50,305 nt of DNA from Gammaproteobacteria bacterium (GCA_009692265.1 SHZM01000019.1:1-50305); one strand, 5' to 3'. Positions 37,518-47,317 are shown, numbered from the stretch's first letter. Notes: generated from the sequence alone by a model not told the origin. Made by a program: numbers and translations.

Positions 37518-38478
37518 AGTCGAGCGTACTCTTGTGGTGGGGAACGGATAATCGATTGAGCACCGACTGTAAATCATCCGGCAGAAGCGCCTCGACGGTG
37601 ATCCGGTGCTGAAGGTCGAATTCAATCTTATGCGCGTGGAGAAACATACGCCGTAATCCGAGGGTCTTCACGAACTCGTTAAATTCGGGGTCGCCGTACT
37701 TTAGATCCCCCGCCACTGGATGGCCAAAATAACGTGCATGTGCACGAATTTGGTGTGTACGACCGGTTTCGATGGTTGCCCGCACTAAGCAGCAATGGTC
37801 GAACTGGGTAGCGACGGCGAAGTGTGTATGGGCTGCTTTCCCGCTGGTGTCCGGCTCAGTTCTCCTTTCGATAGCATCCCTGTTGTAGCTGTCGAGCGCC
37901 GCCTCAATATTCTGCTCTTGCGGATTTGGTGTCCCGCGCAGCAAAGTGACGTACTCTTTTCTGAAGCCACGTTCGGCTAATTGCCGATTTAGACCTCTCA
38001 GGGTGGCCGGATCTTTTGCCAATAACAGGCAACCTGACGTCGCGCGATCCAAACGATGAACGAGATCAAGGCGGGGGATCATTGGACGGGCGGTGCGCGC
38101 CAGTTCTATTAAGCCATAGCGAATCCCGGTGCCCCCATGCGCCGCCAAGCCTGGCGGCTTATCTACCACGATGACGAGATCATCCTCGTAGCGCACTAAA
38201 CCTTCGAAATCCACCGTAGCGCGTATCGATGGTGTGTCCGTGGCGGGTTCAAGGTTCACCGGCGGAATTCGTATGACATCACCGCATTGGACGCGCGCGG
38301 CAACTTGCGCACGTTTCCCATTTATCCTGACTTGGCCAGTACGGATGATTCTATAGATCAGCGACTTGGGCAGTCGCTTCAGGTAGGCGCTTAAAAAATT
38401 ATCGAGCCTACGTTCGGCGTCGTCGGCGGTTACTACGATATTCTGGACAAGCGTTCTGGTGGAAGGTTGCGGCGGCAT
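37510..38478 (-). CDS. rluC: 23S rRNA pseudouridine synthase RluC
   Basis: A 322-residue protein with an N-terminal S4 RNA-binding domain (RRLDNFLSAYLKRLPKS) and an RluA-type synthase domain. The catalytic Asp is in LVHRLDRATSGCLLLAKD near residue 155, and GRTHQIRAHARYFGHPVAGD is the second signature. It modifies U955, U2504 and U2580 in E. coli 23S rRNA. ATG at 38478 (MPPQPSTRTLVQ) fits the family; the ORF runs upstream another 74 codons into the rne leader. It is divergent from rne, as is usual. Confidence 0.92.
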   Translation of the reverse strand: MPPQPSTRTLVQNIVVTADDAERRLDNFLSAYLKRLPKSLIYRIIRTGQVRINGKRAQVAARVQCGDVIRIPPVNLEPATDTPSIRATVDFEGLVRYEDDLVIVVDKPPGLAAHGGTGIRYGLIELARTARPMIPRLDLVHRLDRATSGCLLLAKDPATLRGLNRQLAERGFRKEYVTLLRGTPNPQEQNIEAALDSYNRDAIERRTEPDTSGKAAHTHFAVATQFDHCCLVRATIETGRTHQIRAHARYFGHPVAGDLKYGDPEFNEFVKTLGLRRMFLHAHKIEFDLQHRITVEALLPDDLQSVLNRLSVPHHKSTLDYE

Positions 38479-38951
38479 CAGTCGTTTGAAAAGCCTGTGT
38501 AATGGAATTGCCGAGACGCGTCTAAGGCTGATATAGTCCGCGCGCCTTGGCGCCATTCTCGCCACTGCATTAATGGCCCAGGGCCAAGCAGTTAGCGCGG
38601 AAAGCAACGACAGTTTATCAAATCGCAGCGACCATTCCTGCCCTCGAGGAACGGAGACCGCGCCGCGATACCCAGCGCCTGTTGCAGGGCTGAATGCCAA
38701 TTATGAGCCTGCGGGTGCGACAGCTCCAGCACCGATCAGCACCCCCCGCGTTCGTTCCGATTCAGCCAGATCAATGCGCGACGTTGCCGGTTCAAGGCCA
38801 AAACACGGTGCTGCTATCACTACCATGTGGCGCAGCGACACAATCGCCGGCGTTCGTAAGCTCGTATCGCCTTGCACGTTTTGCAACGTTGCGGTGTGAG
38901 CATCTCGTTGACTGCATCGGCAGCACGGTCGCCAAGTAAGGAATTTTTACA
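38479..38951. other. Long intergenic region between rluC and rne, probable rne leader
   Basis: About 470 bases with no supported gene. In E. coli rne has a long 5' untranslated leader through which RNase E controls its own mRNA, and a leader of this size would fit here. The ribosome binding site AAGGA lies about ten bases before ATG 38952. Short ORFs in the region have no recognisable family. I could not define stem-loops or promoters with confidence. Confidence 0.5.
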
Positions 38952-41279
38952 ATGAAACGAATGCTAATTAACGCAACTCAACCCGAAGAGTTGCGCGTCG
39001 CGCTGGTCGATGGCCAACGTCTGTTTGACCTGGACATCGAAGCCACTGGCAAAGAACAGAAGAAATCGAATATCTACAAAGGACGAATTATGCGCATCGA
39101 GCCCAGTCTCGAAGCCGCGTTCGTCGATTATGGCTCCGAGCGCCACGGCTTTCTGCCTTTGAAGGAAGTTTCACGACTACTCTTCAAAGACAAACCTCGA
39201 AATAGCAGCCGGGTTAATATCCGCGAGGTCTTGGACGAAGGCCAAGAGCTGATGGTGCAGGTTGAAAAAGAGGAACGGGGTAATAAAGGCGCGGCCCTTA
39301 CCACCTTCGTATCCTTGGCTGGTCGCTACCTTGTAGCGATGCCAAACAACCCGCGCGCGGGTGGTGTTTCGCGACAAATCGAAGGTGAAGCTCGCGAGGA
39401 CGCGAAAGAAGCGATGTCAGGTCTCGCGATTCCAGAGCATGTGGGGTTGATCCTGCGCACTGCCGGAATCGGCAAAACCACGGAAGAACTGCAGTGGGAT
39501 CTCGATTACTTGCTGCAACTATGGAGCGCGGTTGACGAAGCTGCGAATACACGCAAGGCACCCTTCCTAATTTATCAAGACCAAAACGTCATCATTCGCG
39601 CCATCCGCGACTATCTTCGGAGCGATATCACCGAGATACTGGTCGATGACCCACGGCTGTACGAGACAGCACAGGACTTTATGAAGCAGGTGATGCCGCA
39701 GAACCTGTCGAAATTGAAGCTTTATAAAGACAGCGTGCCACTTTTCACTCGCTACCAGATCGAAAGTCAGATCGAAACTGCGTTCAGCCGCGAAGTCCGT
39801 TTGCCGAGCGGCGGCGGCCTTGTAATCGAACCTACTGAAGCGCTGATCACTATCGATATCAATTCGGCGCGAGCAACGCATGGCGCCGACATCGAAGAGA
39901 CCGCCACCCTTGCTAATCTTGAAGCTGCTGAAGAAATTGCGACGCAGCTCCGGTTACGTGACCTGGGAGGCCTGATCGTTGTCGATTTTATTGACATGAT
40001 GGCGGCCCGAAATCAACGCGCAGTGGAAAATAAGCTCCGTGAATGCGTGAAGATGGACCGCGCCCGAGTCCAAATCGGTCGGATCTCGCGCTTCGGTTTG
40101 CTTGAAATGTCGCGTCAACGTCTGCGCCCTTCCCTCGCCGAATTCAGCCACGAGATTTGTCCACGCTGTGACGGCGTCGGCACGATCCGAAGCTTGCGCC
40201 CCACCGCGCTCTCGGTTCTCCGCGTAATCGAAGAAGAGGCCATGAAGGACTCGACCGCAAAGGTCGCCGCGCAAGTTCCACCTGATGTGGCTGCGCTATT
40301 GTTTAATGAAAAGCGACGCGATGTGACCCGGATTGAAGAACATCACGAAGTTGAAATCCTGATCATCCCCGATCCAAATCTAGAGACGCCTCATTTTTCG
40401 GTCCAACGGATACGGGAACAAGATCTGGCACGTCGCGAGCTTACAGAGAGCCACGAGATGATCGCGGAAGCTGAACCTGCACCGATTTACGATTTCAAGC
40501 CGAAAGAGGCACCACGCCAGCAGCAAGCCTTAGTTAAAGACTTTGTTAGAAACGCCCCGCAGCAACAAGTCGATGCAACCAGCGCCTCGAGCGGCGGTAA
40601 AGGGGTCATTAAGCGGTTCTTTTCGGCGATTTTCGGTGGCGGCGGAGCGCCAGAGTTACCAGCTGCCGCCGAGACTCAGGCGGCCCCGAGCCAACCGATA
40701 GCTGAGCGCAGCCAATCTCCGCGTTCGCAGACACCACGCCAACCTGAGAGTGATAGATCCGCGCGCGGTAATTCGCGACGCGGCAATCAGGCGGGTCCAG
40801 GGCGGCAACGCAATCGTCGCGTCGGCGGTGGCGAAAATAGCCGAAGTACTGGCGAACGCCGACCTGTCGAGGAGCGTCCAGCAGGCGAGAGTGATACCTC
40901 CCAGAATATCCGTCGCCAACCAGAGCGCGGCGACGGACGACGGCGCGAGCGCTCACCGCGTCACAACGAACAGCGTGCAGCCGCGCTCGCTACACACAGC
41001 GAGCCTTTCGAGGATGAAACCACAGGTTCGCCCATCGAGCAGCGGGGTCCCGACCTCCAGCAGGTATCCGTAGTCGCGTCAGTGGCACTACCGACCGAGA
41101 GCGGAAACAGCGTGGAGCGACTCGTCGACTTGCCGGAATCTTCCTCACTTGGAAACGAAGTGACAACACTGGAGCCAGTGGGTCATTGGGAGGCCACTCA
41201 CGAAGCAATCCCGGAGCCAGCACCAAGCACGGGCTCGCCCCCTGTTACGCCCGAGCTTGAGAAACACCCGAACGCCTAG
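38952..41279 (+). CDS. rne: Ribonuclease E
   Basis: A 775-residue endoribonuclease of mRNA decay and rRNA/tRNA processing. It has the S1 domain ([22 protein letters not shown]), the DNase I-like catalytic core with the metal Asp residues in [16 protein letters not shown] and [11 protein letters not shown], and the Zn-link Cys pair in [13 protein letters not shown]. Near residues 549-562 [14 protein letters not shown] resembles the amphipathic membrane anchor. The rest is an Arg-rich, low-complexity scaffold ([18 protein letters not shown]) shorter than in E. coli. Partner-binding sites cannot be assigned by eye. Confidence 0.95.
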   Translation: MKRMLINATQPEELRVALVDGQRLFDLDIEATGKEQKKSNIYKGRIMRIEPSLEAAFVDYGSERHGFLPLKEVSRLLFKDKPRNSSRVNIREVLDEGQELMVQVEKEERGNKGAALTTFVSLAGRYLVAMPNNPRAGGVSRQIEGEAREDAKEAMSGLAIPEHVGLILRTAGIGKTTEELQWDLDYLLQLWSAVDEAANTRKAPFLIYQDQNVIIRAIRDYLRSDITEILVDDPRLYETAQDFMKQVMPQNLSKLKLYKDSVPLFTRYQIESQIETAFSREVRLPSGGGLVIEPTEALITIDINSARATHGADIEETATLANLEAAEEIATQLRLRDLGGLIVVDFIDMMAARNQRAVENKLRECVKMDRARVQIGRISRFGLLEMSRQRLRPSLAEFSHEICPRCDGVGTIRSLRPTALSVLRVIEEEAMKDSTAKVAAQVPPDVAALLFNEKRRDVTRIEEHHEVEILIIPDPNLETPHFSVQRIREQDLARRELTESHEMIAEAEPAPIYDFKPKEAPRQQQALVKDFVRNAPQQQVDATSASSGGKGVIKRFFSAIFGGGGAPELPAAAETQAAPSQPIAERSQSPRSQTPRQPESDRSARGNSRRGNQAGPGRQRNRRVGGGENSRSTGERRPVEERPAGESDTSQNIRRQPERGDGRRRERSPRHNEQRAAALATHSEPFEDETTGSPIEQRGPDLQQVSVVASVALPTESGNSVERLVDLPESSSLGNEVTTLEPVGHWEATHEAIPEPAPSTGSPPVTPELEKHPNA

Positions 41280-41325
41280 TACAGGACAATCTCTACGGTA
41301 GGTAGGTGTCGACCCGAGCACGTGC

Positions 41326-41814
41326 CTAAAGTGCAGTGGTCAGGGTTAGGTTCGCATTAACGTAGCCCGCTGCGCCGGCTTTATCTACGACGATCCGGGA
41401 AACTTCGATCCCGTACTGTTCGCGCAATGCGAGCATCCAAATAACAAGCTGATCGAATGAAATCTTATCAAACGCGATACTGGCTTCGTGCTCCCCATTA
41501 GGTACCACGCGTTTAATACGCTCGTCGAGTTGATTCTCGGCTGCCGCGGAATTAAGGACTGCAAGCAAGGTGGTACCCGGCTCCAACGGTTTTGACGTTT
41601 GGTGGGTTCCACGCAGTGCCGTCGCTTGTTGTGCTAAACCTTGTAGCTCTATCAAGACGTTGCTCTCTGCAACATTCTGTACCTGCAACCGTTGATGTCG
41701 CGCATGGAGTGGTTCAAACACGCCGAGAACTATTGTAATCATCCCGAGCAATGCCGCGCCGCCGCCGATTAGAACCCGTTCGCGGGAACTCAACGATTGC
41801 CACCATGAGTTCAT
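41326..41814 (-). CDS. gspM: Type II secretion inner-membrane protein GspM
   Basis: A 162-residue bitopic membrane protein. MNSWWQSLSSRERVLIGGGAALL is the typical GspM start, with the transmembrane helix at residues 14-33 and a periplasmic ferredoxin-like domain after it. It should pair with GspL in the inner-membrane platform. Its ATG overlaps the gspL stop (ATGA). The frame is open, but its partner gspL is broken, so function is doubtful. No gspN follows; the next gene is rne on the other strand. Confidence 0.85.
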   Translation of the reverse strand: MNSWWQSLSSRERVLIGGGAALLGMITIVLGVFEPLHARHQRLQVQNVAESNVLIELQGLAQQATALRGTHQTSKPLEPGTTLLAVLNSAAAENQLDERIKRVVPNGEHEASIAFDKISFDQLVIWMLALREQYGIEVSRIVVDKAGAAGYVNANLTLTTAL

Positions 41815-43015
41815 AGGCTGCCTCCGGCGAGAGGTTGCACTCTTAAGCTGCCGTCGACGCCTTCTTCTTGTGTATCGACGGACACGACTTCAGCTCGGGC
41901 GAAGGGCTTTAGCGCTTCGCTATAAGCGTTCAACGATGCGATATCCTTGGCGTGGAGGCGAAGATTCAAGATACCGTCCGCGTAGTTGATCCCCGCTAGG
42001 GTTGGCGCATTAGAGGTGCCGCGAGGAAACACGTGACCGACCGTATGCAAAGTGTGAAGCATAGAAGTTTGCGGTCTGGCACTGGTTTGCAATTTGGCAA
42101 CTACCTGCCGTGCTTGCACTAGGGGGTTCACGACGCGCGTGAGCTCAGGAAAAGTCTCGCGCATTATGGCTAGCTGCGCATTCCGTGTTGCGGTCAGTCC
42201 GCCTTCGAGCGCTTTGTTTGCATGCAGCATAAAGCCAAGGTGGACGATAACTGCCAATACAAATACAGCTGCGGCGCTCAATAACGCCGAAGTAAGCCTC
42301 ACTTGACGAACCCGAAATTCGTCGGGGAGCAGATTGAAGCCTGTTTCCAAGTGTGCGTTCGATGAAAGTAAGGCGAGTAGCGGACCCCGATATCCATAGG
42401 CGTTTAGCGTAATGCCCGAAGGCAGTGAACTCAGCGACAGGAGCCCGAAGCAATCCAGATTACTCGGTCAACCTCCCGCATAAAATTTACTAGCCACGGT
42501 ATCAAAGGCGTCTATTTCGATAGTGAAGCCGCGGCATATTCCTGTCCGAACTATGATTTGCTGGCCATCCGCGGCCAGACTCCAGTGACCCGGCGTATAC
42601 GGTAGCGCTAGAAAATCCGGCAGAATTCCGATGACCCGGCAACTTGCCGTGATAAAGGGTTCGACTAGCGCATTAATTACCGCGCGGCGGACAAGCATGA
42701 CAATTCTCCCCCGCCGCCAAGATCCGGACCACACACGATGTGGAGATCCTCGATGTCATCAGCGATTTCGTCTTCAACGGCAAAGGGTGCCGCCTGTCGA
42801 TTCGAGCGGGCAGGAATCGTCACTTCAAGAACTCGCACGTCACTGCCGTTGACTAGCATTAACACCCCAGCACCGTCGGCGTGGCGAACAAGCACGTCTG
42901 CGTCGCCCACCTCGACCGCGGCATCGCCGGCCGCATCATAAGCGTTCGACAGCCATTCATATGGCTCATCTTTGGAACGCCGTGCGACGACGACTCGATT
43001 AGAAAAACTACCCAT
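41811..43015 (-). pseudogene. gspL: Type II secretion protein GspL, disrupted by a frameshift and an in-frame stop
   Basis: The actin-like cytoplasmic part starts at ATG 43015 and contains APFAVEDEIADDIEDLHIV. At the five-base C run 42708-42712 (GGGGG on the coding strand) the frame must shift to continue with RIVMLVRRAVINALVEPF and ILPDFLALPYTPGHWSL. That frame meets TGA at 42468-42470, then continues with PSGITLNAYGYRGPLLALL and the FNLLPDEF junction to the transmembrane helix and the periplasmic domain, ending at 41811. All parts are recognisable and in order. GspL links the GspE ATPase to GspM, so its loss should disable the system unless another copy exists. Confidence 0.8.
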
Positions 43016-44120
43016 CAAAGTTATGCCGCTTTCGAGTAATTACCGTGACTTGGTTGCTGGTGCGCTTGAATACACTATCCATAGTGAACTCCAACCGCTC
43101 GTTGCGCACGATGCTGTGGAGTTCGAAGTACTCGCTACTGGTGGCTACAAGCTGCGTCGGAATTTATCTAGATTGAAGAAGCGGATGTTTTAGAAACATC
43201 TGCGGTTCCTGAAAGGGTTGCGTTGTGCGTATTCGGAGAATCGTTTCCGCCGTGCTGCTATCGATCCCTGGTGCCAAACTCATCAAAACTTCCTTGCGCG
43301 CAGTATTAATATTCACTGGAGTCGCCTGCGGCAAGCACACCACAAACGGCACCAGCTTTTTATAGATGTCTAACGTCATGCCTTTTATCAGCAGCAGCTC
43401 GCGCAGCGTGACCAAGGGTCTGTTCGTGGCTCTATAAGCTGGCGTCTGTTCGGCATAGTAATCGTCCTCCGCTCCGTTCGGGAAACGCGCTTAGGTATCC
43501 GGATCGATCCAATCTAATATCGCCTGCAGTAGGAGCGGATCGAGTTCTAGCGCATTAAAGAGTAACCGCAATTGCTTTTCTCATGGATTTAATTCGGGAG
43601 GTTCGGCGTCAGCGGTAGCTGCTCGGGAGGAGGCACGCAATTGCGGATCAGATGAATCTCCCTCAGGTGTCGTCGTACAGCTGCCCGTCGATTCACACTC
43701 CGGCGGAAGAGGTTCTGCAACGGCCTCCGAAGTTGGCGGCGACACCTCGGCGTCGCCAATCGTCTGGTAGGCCGGGTCAGGCGATAGGTTCGTCAGATTG
43801 AATAGGCCTTGTAAGTCGCGCAAGGCACCTTTCGCTGACACATCGCCTTGCCCCGACTTAAACTCCTCGTTCGCCCATGACTCGTTCGAGCCATCATAAC
43901 GCCCTAATTTGCTATCCCGCTTTAACGCGGAAATTGCTGACAGCTCCAGCTCATTGATCGCCAGCCTTGCGCGATCCGCACCGAGCGTGTTGGTAACTCG
44001 ACGGGTATTAAAAAATTGATTCGTAGAAAGCGCAACGGCACCTGCAGTTACTATTGCCGCGATCAACATGGCGCTAATAAGTGCGATCCCGTTCTGCTCT
44101 TGCACCGCGCTATCCCGCAT
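43008..44120 (-). pseudogene. gspK: Minor pseudopilin GspK with three in-frame stop codons
   Basis: A single frame runs from ATG 44120 to TAG 43008 and is interrupted by TGA at 43581-43583, TAA at 43491-43493 and TAA at 43164-43166. The start has the class III-like N-terminal hydrophobic segment (NGIALISAMLIAAIVTAGAVAL), then the GspK core. The region around the second stop reads DWIDPDT, stop, ARFPNGAEDDYY, where relatives have a normal residue such as Gln. The C-terminal part has VNINTARKEVLMSLAPGI (helix-hairpin-helix) and ends in FKRTSNQVTVITRKRHNFDG. No frameshift is needed. GspK caps the pseudopilus tip with GspI and GspJ. Confidence 0.85.
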
Positions 44121-44781
44121 TCGAAAGAAGAAAAATTCGATGTATAGCCCGTCCGTTGTTGAACTCTATATCGGTCTGAACCGCATCAGGCAACCGATTC
44201 AGTGAATTCGCGCCCTTCGCTTCTGGCCACACATCGATCCATTCGCCTTCGCGGAAGTATCGAAAATTGATGTTCGCGATTTCGGTCGATATCGTTTTTT
44301 TGGAATACGTGCTGTCTTGTACGCGATCGAGTTCGAACCAACTACGCCGCACCAAGGAATTGCGGTCAAGAATACATTCGATGCGCTTCAGGTCACTCGT
44401 TTTTTCTTCGAGCGGCGCCCACGCGGTATGTCGAGTCAGCGCGAGCAGTATTCCCTGCGCAGAGAGGCCATCTAAGCTTGGTAGTGGATCTCTCAAGGAA
44501 TCCCTCACAGGGCGTGCAACCGCGCTTTCAAGATCCTGCTGAAGGAGATCAAAGCCTCGCGCGATCTGAAGGAACTCCTCATCGTGCCGCTCAAGAGAAA
44601 CGCGCGCAACCAGAAAGTTACTCAGTCCTTGATACGCAAACACCGAGAGCACTGCGAAAATCGCAATCGCAACGAGTAGTTCCAGTAGCGTAAATCCACG
44701 AGCGGCCCCGATAGAATGCGTCGATGCGCGCATCCCGAAGGTGCGCGTACGCGCGCGCGACAATTGGTACGAAGTGATCAT
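44110..44781 (-). CDS. gspJ: Minor pseudopilin GspJ
   Basis: A 223-residue minor pseudopilin. The prepilin peptidase site is AARGFTLLELLVAIAIF, near residue 30, with the conserved Glu at position five after the Phe. The body contains RGFDLLQQDLESAVARPVRD, the usual GspJ region. The start ATG overlaps the gspI stop (ATGA), which places it at 44781; an N-terminal leader of about 28 residues is a little long. It should form the pseudopilus tip with GspI and GspK, but gspK is broken. Confidence 0.85.
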   Translation of the reverse strand: MITSYQLSRARTRTFGMRASTHSIGAARGFTLLELLVAIAIFAVLSVFAYQGLSNFLVARVSLERHDEEFLQIARGFDLLQQDLESAVARPVRDSLRDPLPSLDGLSAQGILLALTRHTAWAPLEEKTSDLKRIECILDRNSLVRRSWFELDRVQDSTYSKKTISTEIANINFRYFREGEWIDVWPEAKGANSLNRLPDAVQTDIEFNNGRAIHRIFLLSNAG

Positions 44782-45134
44782 TGAATCGTCGCATTAAGCG
44801 AATAGAGGGGCACATTCGGCGCGCTCTTCGTCGCAACCCTGACAGTAATGCGCTTAGGTTCCTCATTCGCCTCTGATTGCAGTTCCGCCGAAACCGTGAA
44901 TTCGTTACCGTACATTTCCACGATCGTCGCTTGATCTGTTTCGATGGTCGCCGCGCCAAGTTTCAACTCGTGGAGTTGGTTTAGAGCTGCCCAGTGCGCA
45001 AGAGTCGTGAGCTCTAAATGCCCGCTCCCGCGCGCCGCTGCGCGAACGCTGCCAGTCGCCGCATATAACGCGGTCGCGATCACGGCCAATGCAACGACGA
45101 CTTCAATTAAAGTAAATCCGCGCGATCGGCTCAT
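44778..45134 (-). CDS. gspI: Minor pseudopilin GspI
   Basis: A 118-residue minor pseudopilin. The prepilin site is MSRSRGFTLIEVVVALAVIA at the N-terminus. LTTLAHWAALNQLHELKLG and RITVRVATKS match GspI. It overlaps gspH upstream and gspJ downstream by ATGA, so translation is coupled. Confidence 0.87.
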   Translation of the reverse strand: MSRSRGFTLIEVVVALAVIATALYAATGSVRAAARGSGHLELTTLAHWAALNQLHELKLGAATIETDQATIVEMYGNEFTVSAELQSEANEEPKRITVRVATKSAPNVPLYSLNATIQ

Positions 45135-45628
45135 GGTGTTCGTACCACGTATTCGTCCGCTTCGGGCGATAACCGGATTGTCGTAGACGAATACTCGTCC
45201 CGAAACTCGACTGACAAGCGTTCGTCGCTGCCGTCCGGGAGGAACGTCGCAAGTTGAAACGCCTCATTCGCACGAACCTCGCGTCCACCCACCCCAATCC
45301 AGATCTGAGCCCCTGCTGGTAGGGAACGTACCTTAAATAGCGGGTCGTGTTCGCGGGTCTGCCAGCTCGAGTCGCGATATTCCTGCAAAAAATACTGGCC
45401 TTCGGCAAAGGTGAGCATGATGGGTCGACTAGTCAGTACTGCTTCCTGTGCGGCGAGCGAGGTAAGCATGCACACTGTATTGGCTGTATCGCGCAAACGC
45501 TCGCGACGCCCGCCATCCCCGAGCGCGAGAACAGCAAATGTCGCCAAAATTCCGATGAGCACCACGACGACCATAATCTCGAGCAAAGTGAAACCGCTTT
45601 CATGGTAAAGCCGGCCGCTTCGCCACAT
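45131..45628 (-). CDS. gspH: Minor pseudopilin GspH
   Basis: A minor pseudopilin of about 165 residues with the prepilin site HESGFTLLEIMVVVVLIGI. The longer ORF overlaps gspG; ATG 45628 (MWRSGRLYHESGF) lies 10 bases after the gspG stop and gives the normal short leader, so I chose it. The body includes SLPAGAQIWIGVGGREV and an ending in EADEYVVRTP. Confidence 0.84.
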   Translation of the reverse strand: MWRSGRLYHESGFTLLEIMVVVVLIGILATFAVLALGDGGRRERLRDTANTVCMLTSLAAQEAVLTSRPIMLTFAEGQYFLQEYRDSSWQTREHDPLFKVRSLPAGAQIWIGVGGREVRANEAFQLATFLPDGSDERLSVEFRDEYSSTTIRLSPEADEYVVRTP

Positions 45629-45638
45629 CCGCGGCACC

Positions 45639-46070
45639 TTATTCGAGCGACCAGTTGCCAAGATCCTGGTTAACTCCTTCTCCTCCCAATACTCCGTCAG
45701 CGCCCAGCGAGTATAGGTCGTAGTCACCGTGTTGGCCTGGCGCCAAATATTGATAAGTGGCGCCCCATGGGTCCGTCGGAATTTTGGTCAGGTAGCCTTC
45801 ATCGCGCCAATTTGCACCAGCTTGCAGTGTGGCCGGCTTGGTGACGAGCGCCTCTAAACCCATAGCCGTATTCGGATAGGAAAAATTATCCAGTTTGTAT
45901 AAATCGAGCGCCGCCGCGATCGCGCGGAGATCCTGCTGCGCTTTCACCGTTCGTGCCTCGTCCGGGCGGCTCATGATGCGCGGCACTACGATCGCAGCAA
46001 GGATGCCGAGAATCACCACTACAACCATTACTTCGATAAGAGTAAATCCACTCTCTATTCGCTTTCTCAT
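45639..46070 (-). CDS. gspG: Major pseudopilin GspG
   Basis: A 143-residue major pseudopilin, the most conserved of the set. The leader and cleavage site are MRKRIESGFTLIEVMVVVVI, followed by ILAAIVVPRIMSRPDEA, the DLYKLDNFSYP helix and the C-terminal calcium-binding loop region DYDLYSLGADGVLGGEG. It opens the G-H-I-J-K-L-M run. The genes for the GspC, D, E and F parts of the machine are not in the window. Confidence 0.93.
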   Translation of the reverse strand: MRKRIESGFTLIEVMVVVVILGILAAIVVPRIMSRPDEARTVKAQQDLRAIAAALDLYKLDNFSYPNTAMGLEALVTKPATLQAGANWRDEGYLTKIPTDPWGATYQYLAPGQHGDYDLYSLGADGVLGGEGVNQDLGNWSLE

Positions 46071-46169
46071 GAAATTCCCCTACTCAGGTTTAGTCCAACG
46101 GCGCGGTGACTTTACTGTTTAACTGCATGCTAGGCATTGGAGGGTTACACTGCAATTACACGGAACTGA

Positions 46170-46469
46170 TTACTCAGGCTGTGCTGCCTGGGTATTCGCT
46201 AGTCGCATGCGCGCTTTCTTCCATAGGTGGCGCACTAACAAGGTCGGCGGCATTTTGATCCAGTGTGAGCGAAGATAAAGCGCCTGAAGAGTTGCCGACT
46301 GCCATAGAGTCGCGGGTAGATCCGGCAAGTAAGCAGCGGCGATAGCGAAGTCCATCGCCGCAACTAACGGCCTCGAAGGCGCCCAGGTGGCGCTCGCCTT
46401 CAGGACATCTGCTGGAATGTCTGTTGCGAGGTGGCGATGCGCGTAGCGCAAGGCGTATTGTCTTACGCG
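46170..46469 (-). pseudogene. 3' remnant of a nucleotidyltransferase-family gene (NTP_transf_5-like)
   Basis: About 98 codons are open from just below a stop at 46470 to 46170. The text (RQYALRYAHRHLATDIPADV, TLQALYLRSHWIKMPPTLLV, RHLWKKARMRL) matches, from memory, the C-terminal end of the uncharacterised nucleotidyltransferase family that accompanies HprK-related kinases. The catalytic N-terminal two thirds are absent; the DNA where they should be belongs to the opposite-strand kinase gene. It appears to be a truncated remnant at a rearrangement junction. Confidence 0.6.
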
Positions 46470-47317
46470 TTAGCGGCGCACTGCCAAAACTGGTCGAGCG
46501 ACTTCAACGCTACTACCCCAACTACCCGTTGGTTGCCAACGACACTTTTGCCGACGCGTATGTCGGTTTGCGTAGAAGTTTTTCCCTGGATCGTGATTGG
46601 TATCGAACAGCTGCCGTATTCGGGGACGACGGAAGACTGTTCACGAAATTTCCGCTCGATGCCATGGTCGCCAATATCGAATGGATGACCAATTGGTTTG
46701 TAGCCATGCGGGTACACCACTTTCTGATGTTCCATGCCGCCGTTGTCGCCGACGATTTCCAGAACGCAGTCATTTTCCCCGGAGAACCAGGTGCCGGTAA
46801 AAGCACGTTATGTGCTTACCTAATCCATCACGGGTGGCGGTTACTTTCGGACGAATTCACCTTGATTCGGGATCGCAGTCTCGAAATTCACCCGTTTCCC
46901 CGCGCAATTCCGCTTAAGAACGAATCGATTGGCGTGATCAGAGAAATACTTCCAAAAGCCGTACTCGGCCCTGAAATCTTTGGAACGCGCAAAGGAACGA
47001 TTTCGCATCTCTGCCCTGAGGATACCCACATACGTCGAATGGACGAAACTGCGCGACCGAAGTTAGTCGTGTTTCCGAGTTTCAAAAGCCACGCGCCGCT
47101 CAGTATCGAGTCGGTCGCGCCCAAGGAATGTTTCGCTGGACTGACTCGCCACTCGTTCAATTATGTCATTCGCGGACTTGATGGTTTCGAACCTACCAGC
47201 GCTTTGACCAACGCGGTAAAGTGGTATCGGTTGATCTATAGCGATCTTCCCTCAGCCGCCGCGGCGATCAAGAAACTTATGGAGGAGACCCGAGAGGCAT
47301 CGATTTCCCTGAATTAA
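46424..47317 (+). CDS. HprK-related kinase, probably missing its N-terminus
   Basis: The frame runs 297 codons from TTG 46424. The P-loop is FPGEPGAGKSTLCAYLIHHG near residue 115, followed by LLSDEFTLIRD and PFPRAIPLKNESIGVI, which fit the HPr kinase-like fold of the HprK-related kinase A family. In that family about 20 more residues precede the segment equivalent to RIVLRVSGALPKLV, and no ATG is present upstream, so the 5' end is probably lost. The gene faces away from a truncated nucleotidyltransferase and overlaps the apbE 3' end by 41 bases. It may be inactive. Its usual partners include a PqqD-like protein, which is not in the window. Confidence 0.7.
   Translation: MRGGDARSARRIVLRVSGALPKLVERLQRYYPNYPLVANDTFADAYVGLRRSFSLDRDWYRTAAVFGDDGRLFTKFPLDAMVANIEWMTNWFVAMRVHHFLMFHAAVVADDFQNAVIFPGEPGAGKSTLCAYLIHHGWRLLSDEFTLIRDRSLEIHPFPRAIPLKNESIGVIREILPKAVLGPEIFGTRKGTISHLCPEDTHIRRMDETARPKLVVFPSFKSHAPLSIESVAPKECFAGLTRHSFNYVIRGLDGFEPTSALTNAVKWYRLIYSDLPSAAAAIKKLMEETREASISLN

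Noticed and set aside
38573..38899. 108-codon ORF in the rne leader
   Set aside because: No family features and no good ribosome binding site; low-complexity composition.
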